A stretch of DNA of 15,754 nucleotides, taken from the NCBI GenBank assembly GCA_031290725.1, contig JAITMZ010000022.1, positions 1 to 15,754 on the forward strand, written 5' to 3'. Below are positions 7,411 through 13,910 of the stretch, one piece after another. The DNA comes from Spirochaetaceae bacterium (GTDB lineage: Bacteria > Spirochaetota > Spirochaetia > Treponematales > Treponemataceae). Each line of letters opens with the position of its first letter. Position 1 is the first letter of the stretch. Position numbers and translations under genes: made by a program. A model generated the notes under the pieces. That model saw nothing but the letters and a program-made list of their open reading frames with translations. It did no database searches and had not been told where the DNA came from.

Positions 7411-8354
7411 TTTGCCGCCGATATTATAAAAAGGAAAAAGCGGAGAAACTGAAGGTGAGACGTGTAATTTTATCCCTGTGCATGAGCCTGACGGTATACC
7501 TGGTCTGTGCCATGCCCTTTGGTCACGGCGAGGATGTTCGCTATGATCAGCGGGACTTCATGGAGTTTTTTGACAAACTGCAAACCTCCGCCGTCGCCCG
7601 GCAGGACATCGGCATGAATATCCCCGACAATGGGTTGATACACAAGTATCGCACCCAGTATTCTTCGGGCTGGGGCTACAAGTGGCTGGCCCAAACCCTG
7701 GAGAATGGAGCCTTGTACCGCGCCTATACGCGCCAAAAGCTTGCCGAATACGGCCTTCCCGCTTGCCTGGAATACCTGCCGGTTATCGAGTCAGGATTTA
7801 ATCCCAACGCCCGCTCCCGGTCCGGTGCTGTGGGGCTGTGGCAGTTCATGGAAAACAGCGTCGCCAATTATCTGGTGAAAAACGAAACGGTGGATGAACG
7901 CTACAACCCCTGGAAATCCACCGATGCGGCCCTGAGAAAATTGTCCGCCAATTACCAGCAGTTTGGCGACTGGGCGCTGGCGCTGGCGGCGTATAACCTG
8001 GGGGCCGGGGCGGTACAAAGGGCACTGGACAAATCCGGGGACAAGGACTACTGGTCCCTGGTGGAAGCCGGCCTGCTTCGGGAACAGACCGTGCAGTACG
8101 TGCCAAAATTCCTGGCGGTGGCGGACCTGGTGATGAATTCGGGGTATTACGGGCTGGTTTTCCCCGATGTCACCGATGCCGGCGGGGTTGTACCGCCTGA
8201 GGAACAACCGGTCTATGTAGTGCAGGAGGGAGACACCCTGTGGGGCATTTCTCGGCGGCACAATGTTCTCCTGACGGAGCTGTGCCGGGTAAATAATCTG
8301 GACGCAGCCGGTCTTTTGACTATTGGGAAGGTGCTTAATTTGCCGATAAAATAA
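7407..8354 (+). CDS. MltD-like lytic murein transglycosylase with LysM domain
   Basis: An exported peptidoglycan-cleaving enzyme: it cuts the MurNAc-GlcNAc bond with formation of 1,6-anhydro-MurNAc. Numbering from the GTG at 7407, the SLT domain spans about 110-220, with the catalytic glutamate E128 in VIESG, then GLWQFM (143-148) and AAYNLG (194-199). One LysM domain (about 269-313: YVVQEGDTLWGIS to KVLNLPIK) binds peptidoglycan. The GTG at 7407 has GGAGA eight bases upstream and overlaps the preceding stop (GTGA). A second GTG at 7455, also with GGAG, would give a more classical signal peptide (MRRVILSLC), so the true start is open between these two. The in-frame ATG at 7371 lies inside the upstream gene without a ribosome site. 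The protein is short compared with E. coli MltD, which has extra LysM domains. Confidence 0.92.
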   Translation: MICRRYYKKEKAEKLKVRRVILSLCMSLTVYLVCAMPFGHGEDVRYDQRDFMEFFDKLQTSAVARQDIGMNIPDNGLIHKYRTQYSSGWGYKWLAQTLENGALYRAYTRQKLAEYGLPACLEYLPVIESGFNPNARSRSGAVGLWQFMENSVANYLVKNETVDERYNPWKSTDAALRKLSANYQQFGDWALALAAYNLGAGAVQRALDKSGDKDYWSLVEAGLLREQTVQYVPKFLAVADLVMNSGYYGLVFPDVTDAGGVVPPEEQPVYVVQEGDTLWGISRRHNVLLTELCRVNNLDAAGLLTIGKVLNLPIK

Positions 8355-8355
8355 T

Positions 8356-9720
8356 ATGCGAAGCCCAGTTGTTTTGTGTGTTTCCCTGACGGCGATTCTC
8401 TTTTCGCTGCCGGCGGCGCTATTCGCGGGGATCTTCGACAGCGGCGCCCTGTCTGCCGCCAGTTTCATCGACTGGACGCAGCATACCCTCACGTCTGATC
8501 TGTCCCTGGATATGCGGGCGGCGGGGCTTGCCATGCCTGCGGGAAAAAATTCCGCCCGGGCCGCCGTCATCAGCCGGATACCCGCGCTGCTCAAGGATGC
8601 GGTGCTGTCCACCAATGTGGATTCGGAGACCCAGCTTGGGGATATGGTTAGCCGGCGGGGACTGAATCTGGAAGACATATCCCAGATCATCGACAGCGGG
8701 AAACAATCCGTGGGGCACTTCAGCCTGGATGGAAATACCTTTTTCATAACCCACCGGCTGAATCTGGAATCCCTGTACACTCCTCTGGTGCGGCACCGGG
8801 TGCCCTACACCCCTAAAACGCCCCTGGAGCAGACCGCCACCCGTCCTTACACCGGCATCCTCATCGACGCGCGGGGAATGTTGCCGGTTCAGGGAGAATT
8901 CATCAGCGCCCGGGGGGAAGCCTGCTTTTTTCCAAAAATTTGGGACGAAACCATGGATTTGCTCTACGAGCGGGGCATGATGGACGTGGAAGGGGCGAAA
9001 AAAAACGGCATCGCGGGATATGATTATTCCAGCGATGAAGGGCGATACCGAAGCCGCATCGGAGCAAATCCCCTCAGAATTATCGCACGGAAAATTTTCG
9101 GGCTGAACCACACTGACCCGGTAATATCCCGGGAAGACGCCCTGAAGATACTGTCGTCTTCGGAAAATCTCACGCTCCTGGAAAACGGACGCATCGTGAT
9201 CTTGCTGGACGAGGATATACTGCGGCATCCTGTCGCGGTAGCGGACAAGGACATGAATTACTGGGTCAACTACGGTAAAATGCGGGACCGCCTGCTGGAG
9301 GTAACCCCGCCGGTGATCCCCGAAGATACCCATCGGGGCATCGAAATATCCATCCAGGAACTCAAATTTCTGCCCAACCTGACGGAACTGCTCCCGGAAG
9401 AACGGGAACGGCTGAGCATCATCGCCGACACGCTGCGTCCCTTTATCGGCGACGACTATACCATCCGGGTGGATGGCCACACCGCGGATATCGGCGAGCC
9501 GGGAGCGGAGATGAACCTGTCGCTGCAGCGTGCGGAGACGGTGGTACGGGAGATGGCGGCCAGAGGAATTCCCCTGGAGCTTTTTACCTGGCAGGGCCAC
9601 GGCGGCACCCGGCCGCTTTTTGACAACACCCCGGCGGAGGGCAGGTCGCAAAATCGCCGGGTGACCATCCTGGTGGGCCCCCGTACCATCCAGGAGCGCC
9701 GAAATTGGGGTGGAGACTAA
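8356..9720 (+). CDS. OmpA-C domain protein with LPP20/FlgP-like central segment
   Basis: A 454-residue exported protein with a Sec signal peptide (residues 1-24, ending LFAG). Residues about 329-440 are an OmpA-like peptidoglycan-binding domain: TIRVDGHTA (369-377), LSLQRAETV (388-396) and QNRRVTI (432-438). Residues about 165-290 begin TGILIDARG and resemble the LPP20/FlgP family, which typically carries a G-(L/V)-(V/I)-x-D-A-R-G motif; this is a likeness by eye. Residues 45-150 are less recognisable. The ATG is one base after the transglycosylase stop (TAA-T-ATG), with no clear Shine-Dalgarno site, so it is probably coupled. Likely tethers the outer membrane or an envelope complex to peptidoglycan. 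Confidence 0.88.
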   Translation: MRSPVVLCVSLTAILFSLPAALFAGIFDSGALSAASFIDWTQHTLTSDLSLDMRAAGLAMPAGKNSARAAVISRIPALLKDAVLSTNVDSETQLGDMVSRRGLNLEDISQIIDSGKQSVGHFSLDGNTFFITHRLNLESLYTPLVRHRVPYTPKTPLEQTATRPYTGILIDARGMLPVQGEFISARGEACFFPKIWDETMDLLYERGMMDVEGAKKNGIAGYDYSSDEGRYRSRIGANPLRIIARKIFGLNHTDPVISREDALKILSSSENLTLLENGRIVILLDEDILRHPVAVADKDMNYWVNYGKMRDRLLEVTPPVIPEDTHRGIEISIQELKFLPNLTELLPEERERLSIIADTLRPFIGDDYTIRVDGHTADIGEPGAEMNLSLQRAETVVREMAARGIPLELFTWQGHGGTRPLFDNTPAEGRSQNRRVTILVGPRTIQERRNWGGD

Positions 9721-9725
9721 TCGGG

Positions 9726-9754
9726 TTGACAGAAATGTACCGCATCGATACAAT
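9726..9754 (+). promoter_or_regulatory. near-consensus sigma70-like promoter, leaderless type
   Basis: -35 TTGACA (9726-9731, perfect), 17-base spacer, -10 TACAAT (9749-9754, five of six), then ACCGGT and the ATG at 9761. It begins six bases after the stop of the OmpA-C gene. The predicted +1 is the A of the start codon. Confidence 0.8.
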
Positions 9755-9760
9755 ACCGGT

Positions 9761-10669
9761 ATGATCGCGGTGGACAGGTATGTAAAACAATGCCGGGGCA
9801 TCGGCATATGTGCGGCGCTTATTTTGGTCGCTGTGGCGCTGCCCGCAGAGACAGCTTTGTCAACTTCCTTTGCATTTCCCGGCGCGATCACCTTCCTGCA
9901 GCGCAGCCGGGGTTCCACTCCCTGGCTGTATCCCCGGCCCCGTATGCCCAGCTCTTGGGACGGCCGCACCTATCACCTGTATATGGGTGTGCGGGGCGGG
10001 ATGGGTCTGCCAACTCTGGAAGGCAAATCCCTCCTCGCAAACGAATATAACTCTAATTTTTCCATAATGACGGAGACAGGTTTCGTTTTTGGCCTGCATT
10101 TTTTTATTCCGGTTTATAGGTTTTTCGCCTTCCAACTGGAGGGGAACTATGAAAATCCGGGAACAAGCACGTGGGCCCGTGATGGCGGCCAAAGTGTTGT
10201 TTTGGGAAAAACCGGTGGAGACGAAAAAAGCGGTTCCCTGCTGACAATTCCGCTCCTCCTGGTGCTGCCCCTGGAGTCTTCCGGCAAGTACCTGCACCTT
10301 TTTGGCGGGGGATACGTGAGTCTGCCTCTGGAAGTACAGTCCTACTCCATAAAAGGAGACGATGACGTGCAGGTTACATCGGGAGAAGTGACCCTGAGTC
10401 CAGTTTTCGGGTGGACGGTGGGATTGCGGGTCGGGTTTCGGTACAAAAAATTCAGCCCTTTCCTGGACGGCCGGTATAGCCGCGACCTGAACGCCTTCAC
10501 CGGATCCGGGGTTGCGGGCAGCTCCGGCGAGCTCTATCGGCGGGACATCATTTTTCTGTCTCTGGGGGTGGAGGTAGGACTCATCCGCTGGCGGGTGAGG
10601 CGGCCCAACCCTCCCGCCAATGCCACACCGGCTTCGTCAGGGCGCTCGGGAAAGGCTCTGGGCGCGTGA
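9761..10669 (+). CDS. outer-membrane beta-barrel protein (OMP_b-brl-like)
   Basis: A 302-residue exported protein. The signal sequence runs to about residue 28 (LILVAVALPAE). The mature part has about eight amphipathic strands ending in aromatic residues (for example YHLYMGVRGGMGL, FFAFQLEGNYEN, YLHLFGGGYVSLPLEV, GWTVGLRVGFRYKKFSPFLDGRYSRDL), consistent with the small outer-membrane beta-barrel superfamily. The start is set at 9761: an ATG at 9710 lies inside the OmpA-C gene, would place polar residues before the signal peptide, and is upstream of the promoter. The last ~25 residues (after RWRVRR) are a low-complexity Pro/Ala/Ser tail encoded within the 89-bp overlap with the convergent radical SAM gene. 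Ligand or function unknown. Confidence 0.82.
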   Translation: MIAVDRYVKQCRGIGICAALILVAVALPAETALSTSFAFPGAITFLQRSRGSTPWLYPRPRMPSSWDGRTYHLYMGVRGGMGLPTLEGKSLLANEYNSNFSIMTETGFVFGLHFFIPVYRFFAFQLEGNYENPGTSTWARDGGQSVVLGKTGGDEKSGSLLTIPLLLVLPLESSGKYLHLFGGGYVSLPLEVQSYSIKGDDDVQVTSGEVTLSPVFGWTVGLRVGFRYKKFSPFLDGRYSRDLNAFTGSGVAGSSGELYRRDIIFLSLGVEVGLIRWRVRRPNPPANATPASSGRSGKALGA

Positions 10670-11561
10670 AGTCCGGGAGCCACTCCTTGCCGGCCCCCAA
10701 TTCCTGATAATAGAGATGCGCGAAGTCGTATGCCTCCAGCAGGTCCGTAATGTCCCCATATTCCTCCGGGGAGACGGCCCGCAGGGGCACCGCACCCCCC
10801 GCCGTGGAGGCACCCTGGCTCAGCGCCGGTATCGGAGTGAACTGGGTCATCACCGAGACGATTGCCCGGTCGTCGACCCGACCCTTGAGCCAATCCAGTA
10901 CGGCGGCGGTGTCTTCCAGCCGACTGGGCAGCGCCAGATGCCGCACCACCACCCCGGACAACAGGTTTCCCACCGGGTCGAACTGAAGCGGTGCGCGGGC
11001 AACACACCATCGAATCGCTTCTTTCGCCGTTTCCGGGTAGTCCGCCGCCGCGAAGAAAGCCGCGCTCACCGAGGGGTTCAGGGTTTTCAAGTCCGGCAGC
11101 CAAATGTCCACCACCTCCGCCAGCAGGGTGAGCATCTCCGTGGTTTCGTAGGCCGATGAGTTCCAGCACACCGGGATTGTCAGGGATGCGCTTTTTGCCG
11201 CCGCCAGGTAGTCCGCCAGCACCGGGACGGCGTGGCTTCCCGTCACCAGGTTGATGTTCTGTGCCCCCGCGTTTTGCAGAGTCAGACACAGGCGGACAAA
11301 ATCAGCCTGCGATACCGGGGCGCCCATGCCGCGCTGGGAAATCTGGTAGTTCTGACACTGGGCACAGCGCAGATTGCAGCCCGTGAGGAAAATCGTCCCA
11401 GACCCGCCGGTGCCGGTGAGGGGCGGCTCTTCGCCGAAGTGCAGCCCCGCCCAAGCGGCCCGGAGCGCCGCACCTTCGCCGCAGATGCCCGCCGCGCCGT
11501 TCCCACGAAGGGTGCCGCAGCACCGGGGACAACACGTACAGGGGGAATACAAAGCAGTCAT
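10581..11561 (-). CDS. PflX-like radical SAM protein (COG1313)
   Basis: A 326-residue iron-sulphur protein. Residues 62-69 are the radical SAM motif CNLRCAQC (C62, C66, C69), which binds the [4Fe-4S] cluster that splits S-adenosylmethionine. Ahead of it is a cysteine cluster C8, C11, C15, C27 in a CxxCPRxCG...GxCG pattern, typical of COG1313 'PflX' proteins related to pyruvate formate-lyase activases. The target of this family is not established. The start at 11561 is chosen because TATACT lies exactly six bases upstream and a longer in-frame ATG at 11627 is outside the promoter and adds 22 unrelated residues. The C-terminus (LPDF, VWHW) looks conserved and overlaps the convergent barrel gene by 89 bp. 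It stands alone, transcribed away from the lipoprotein/CNNM operon. Confidence 0.9.
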   Translation of the reverse strand: MTALYSPCTCCPRCCGTLRGNGAAGICGEGAALRAAWAGLHFGEEPPLTGTGGSGTIFLTGCNLRCAQCQNYQISQRGMGAPVSQADFVRLCLTLQNAGAQNINLVTGSHAVPVLADYLAAAKSASLTIPVCWNSSAYETTEMLTLLAEVVDIWLPDLKTLNPSVSAAFFAAADYPETAKEAIRWCVARAPLQFDPVGNLLSGVVVRHLALPSRLEDTAAVLDWLKGRVDDRAIVSVMTQFTPIPALSQGASTAGGAVPLRAVSPEEYGDITDLLEAYDFAHLYYQELGAGKEWLPDFTRPEPFPSALTKPVWHWREGWAASPASG

Positions 11562-11567
11562 GCCGGC

Positions 11568-11596
11568 AGTATAGCGCGGACATGCGAAAAATGCAA
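11568..11596 (-). promoter_or_regulatory. sigma70-like promoter of the radical SAM gene, leaderless type
   Basis: Minus strand: -35 TTGCAT (11591-11596), 17-base spacer, -10 TATACT (11568-11573), then GCCGGC and the ATG at 11561. The hexamers and spacing equal those of the divergent promoter at 11839-11867. Confidence 0.75.
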
Positions 11597-11616
11597 CGTA
11601 CGCTGCCCCCGGGCCG

Positions 11617-11817
11617 GCAGTTCTCATTTACAAAAAAATTCTTACCGCGAAACCGCATGGTGCAACGCAGCCTCCGCGAGGGGCGGAGTTTCCAGCGAAA
11701 AGATAGGGGAAAAGTGACTTTTATTCCTGAAAACTTCTTCGACTTCTCGCGAGAAACTCCGTTGCGCCATGCGACTTCGCGGTTAAATTCCTTTTATTTT
11801 TTGTAAAAGAGAATTGC
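11617..11817. repeat. 201-bp imperfect palindrome (MITE-like element or structured RNA)
   Basis: Outer arms 11617-11637 and 11797-11817 are inverted copies matching at 19 of 21 positions and contain TTACAAAAAA. Inner arms 11644-11667 and 11760-11783 match at 21 of 24. Further in, 11686-11692 pairs with 11753-11759, and 11695-11702 with 11743-11750 (one wobble). The left half carries an extra local hairpin, CTCCGC (11672-11677) with GCGGAG (11683-11688), which competes with the long-range pairing. The whole can fold into one long stem. It fills most of the 323-bp gene-free stretch between the radical SAM and lipoprotein genes. No target-site duplication or coding gene is evident; a 74-codon ORF across it looks accidental. 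Confidence 0.75.
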
Positions 11818-11838
11818 TGCTTTTGGCGATGCGGGGCA

Positions 11839-11867
11839 TTGCATATTTTTTTTAACTGTATTATACT
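11839..11867 (+). promoter_or_regulatory. sigma70-like promoter of the thioredoxin-fold lipoprotein/CNNM operon
   Basis: -35 TTGCAT (11839-11844), 17-base spacer, -10 TATACT (11862-11867). Predicted +1 near 11874, giving a leader of only about 11 bases that still holds AGGAG (11875-11879). Confidence 0.8.
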
Positions 11868-11884
11868 TTTGGCTAGGAGTAATG

Positions 11885-12889
11885 ATGAGCAAATCTACAA
11901 AATTGACAGGGGTAATTCTGGTTTTCGCCTCGGCTGCCCTGCTGTTTTCGAGCTGTGCCACCAAACCGGTCTGGATTTCGGACTATACCGAGGCCCAAGC
12001 CTTGGCGCAAAAGGGTGGGAAAAAGATTTTTCTCCTTTTTACCGCCGATAATCCCGACGATGCGGAAGCCCTGGAGGTACGAAAAAATGTTTTCGATTCA
12101 CCGGAGCTGACAAAGGCCATCAAAAAGACCTATGTGTCGGTGAACATTGACTTTTCCGAGGCACGGTACACCGCTGCGGAGGCTTCCGGGGATGCCGATG
12201 AAAAGCAGACCGCCTCCGCCGCCGAAGCCGCCCGTCTGCTGGAGCGGGACAATGGGGTGGCCCAGAAATATTCTGTGGAAGCGGTGCCCGTGATATACCT
12301 GCTCACCAATGACGGATACGTTCTGGGGGTGATTGACGTGGACCCGGAGGTAAAAACCGCCGCCGCCCTGCTCGCCCTGCTTGACGCCCAGGCGGAACAG
12401 GCGGACAAAATCGCCGCCTTGATCGCCCTTGTCGGAACTGCGGAGGGCGACGATAAGGTGCGGGCTATCGGCGATCTCTTTGATGCCACCGACCAGCGCT
12501 ACCGGGCGCTTCTCCTGGACCATATGCGTACCGCCCTGGCCCTGGACAACGACAATTCCACCGGGGTCATCGGCAAATTCGTGTTTATCTCTGCCTACTA
12601 CGACGCCATCGACTCCCTCACCGCCGGTGACCTTCCCGGAGGTCTGGAAAAACTACGCACCGCTGCGGCCAACCCGGCCCTGGCTCCGCCGGAAAAACAG
12701 GAAGCCCTGTATTGGATAGCCAACTTCGCCGCCCAAACCGGCTTGGGCACCAGGGATGAAGTGCTGGACTATCTACAGCAAGCCTTCGACGCCGCTCCGG
12801 ACAGCGAGGCTGCACCCTACATTCTGCAGGTCATCGACCAGGTGAAGGCCATGCCCGCCCCGGAAGACTCGGGGGGGAGTCCGGGGTAA
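11885..12889 (+). CDS. thioredoxin-fold lipoprotein lacking the CxxC active site
   Basis: A 334-residue lipoprotein with the relaxed lipobox FSSC (C24). Residues about 30-165 match the thioredoxin-like layout: W30...YTEAQALAQKGGKKIFLLFTA, a helix with VFDSPEL, YVSVNIDF, then the cis-proline region VEAVPVIYLL with P135 and a final strand GVIDVD. Where active relatives have CxxC, this protein has ADNPDDAEAL (54-63); C24 is its only cysteine there, so it should be redox-inactive. Residues 165-330 are Ala-rich and helical, TPR-like. AGGAG gives a five-base spacing to the ATG at 11885; an ATG one codon earlier (11882) is too close. It heads an operon with two CNNM/CBS membrane proteins one base downstream. 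A chaperone or partner-binding role is inferred. Confidence 0.85.
   Translation: MSKSTKLTGVILVFASAALLFSSCATKPVWISDYTEAQALAQKGGKKIFLLFTADNPDDAEALEVRKNVFDSPELTKAIKKTYVSVNIDFSEARYTAAEASGDADEKQTASAAEAARLLERDNGVAQKYSVEAVPVIYLLTNDGYVLGVIDVDPEVKTAAALLALLDAQAEQADKIAALIALVGTAEGDDKVRAIGDLFDATDQRYRALLLDHMRTALALDNDNSTGVIGKFVFISAYYDAIDSLTAGDLPGGLEKLRTAAANPALAPPEKQEALYWIANFAAQTGLGTRDEVLDYLQQAFDAAPDSEAAPYILQVIDQVKAMPAPEDSGGSPG
12866..12881 (+). promoter_or_regulatory. hairpin with G-only loop just before the first CNNM gene
   Basis: GACTC (12866-12870) and GAGTC (12877-12881) flank six G. The hairpin covers the end of the lipoprotein gene and ends nine bases before the CNNM ATG at 12891, leaving CGGGG as the only ribosome-site-like sequence exposed. 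It could tune translation of the downstream gene. Confidence 0.35.
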
Positions 12890-12890
12890 T

Positions 12891-13910
12891 ATGGACGACG
12901 GCAAACCCCCGCCTGCGGGAATTCTGGGCCCGTCCCTAGTCTTGACAGGCACCATTACCCTGATATGCCTTCTCACGGCTCTGTCCATGCTGTTTTCTGC
13001 AGCGGAGAGTGCTTTTTTGTCCATCAACACCCTGCGGGTGCTGGTCTTGAAGAAGAATCGTCGTGCCCTCAGGGTGGCCGCCCTGCTGGAACACCGGGAC
13101 CGTCTGCTGAACACTTTTCTCATCGGTAATAATCTGGTGAACATCGCCCTTACGTCATTCACCACCATGCTGGCCATGCGGCTGTGGGGGAATGTGGGAA
13201 TCGTCGTGGCGGTGGCGGCAAGCACGGTGTTTCTCCTGGTGGTGGGCGAGATTATCCCCAAGACCATCGGCACGCGCTGCCCCGAGGTCACGGCATTTGC
13301 TCTGGCACCGGCGATCAGTTTTTTTGCCATCCTGTTTTCCCCCGTGGCCCGCTGCTTCACGGGGATAGCCCGGTTTCTGGCTCGTCTCTTGGGCATATCC
13401 CTGAAAAAAACGCCGGCATCTTTTACCGAAGAGGAGATCAAAAATTGGATTGAATTGGGTGAAGAGGAGGGCGTGCTGGCATCCGGGGAGAAGCGGATGA
13501 TGCGCCGGGTGTTCGCTTTCACCGACTTGGCGGCGCGGGACGTGATGGTGCCCCGGGTGAAGATGTTCACCGTGTCCTACGGGATCACTTGGGAAGCGGT
13601 GTTGGCTCTGGCGGAACGCACCCGGCTGTGGCGTTTCCCGGTCTGCGGCGACGGCGGCATCGATGACATCCGGGGGGTGCTGTATATGCAGGATTTGCTG
13701 CCCTTTGCGGACCGGCCGACGGAGTTTTCCGTGAAGAAGGTAATGCGGGAGGCGATGTTCGTCCCCGCCACCAAGAAGATGTCGGCGGTACAGCGGACAC
13801 TGCGAGAAAACCGGCAGGGCATGGCGATTGTGCTGGATGAATACTTCGGTACCAGCGGTTTGCTCACCGCCCGTGACATCGCCCGCACCATTTTCGGGGA
13901 AACCCTGTGA
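12891..13910 (+). CDS. CNNM (DUF21) membrane protein with CBS pair, lacking the CorC_HlyC domain
   Basis: A 339-residue inner-membrane protein of the CNNM/CorC family, associated with magnesium or other divalent-cation transport. The DUF21 domain spans about 15-170 with three to four membrane helices and the family motifs FSAAESAFLS (35-44), LIGNNLVN (77-84) and VGEIIPKT (118-125). A CBS pair follows (about 215-335: DVMVPR, FPVCGD, GVLYMQDLL, VPATKKMS, IVLDEYFGTSGLL). It ends straight after the second CBS domain, without the C-terminal CorC_HlyC domain seen in its neighbour. The ATG lies one base after the lipoprotein stop. It overlaps the next gene at TGATG. The adjacent full-length paralogue makes a heteromeric pair plausible, since CNNM proteins act as dimers. 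Confidence 0.92.
   Translation: MDDGKPPPAGILGPSLVLTGTITLICLLTALSMLFSAAESAFLSINTLRVLVLKKNRRALRVAALLEHRDRLLNTFLIGNNLVNIALTSFTTMLAMRLWGNVGIVVAVAASTVFLLVVGEIIPKTIGTRCPEVTAFALAPAISFFAILFSPVARCFTGIARFLARLLGISLKKTPASFTEEEIKNWIELGEEEGVLASGEKRMMRRVFAFTDLAARDVMVPRVKMFTVSYGITWEAVLALAERTRLWRFPVCGDGGIDDIRGVLYMQDLLPFADRPTEFSVKKVMREAMFVPATKKMSAVQRTLRENRQGMAIVLDEYFGTSGLLTARDIARTIFGETL

Noticed and set aside
7791..8780. A 329-codon minus-strand frame opposite the transglycosylase and OmpA-C genes
   Set aside because: It is antisense to SLT and LysM motifs and crosses two real genes; no domain is visible.
9710..9760. Upstream ATG at 9710 as start of the barrel protein
   Set aside because: It overlaps the OmpA-C gene, precedes the promoter at 9726-9754, and would bury the signal peptide behind 17 polar residues.
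8419..9969. A 516-codon open frame on the minus strand opposite the OmpA-C gene
   Set aside because: It is antisense to a gene with a signal peptide and a clear OmpA domain, its product is Arg/His/Gly/Pro-rich without any motif, and it spans a gene boundary and a promoter. GC-rich codon bias explains its length.
11582..11806. A 74-codon ORF in the gene-free region
   Set aside because: It lies across the arms of the long palindrome, has no ribosome site, and its sequence reflects the repeat.
11617..11817. Palindrome as an insertion sequence remnant with known ends
   Set aside because: No transposase fragment and no target-site duplication can be seen; the mobile-element idea is kept only as a hypothesis.
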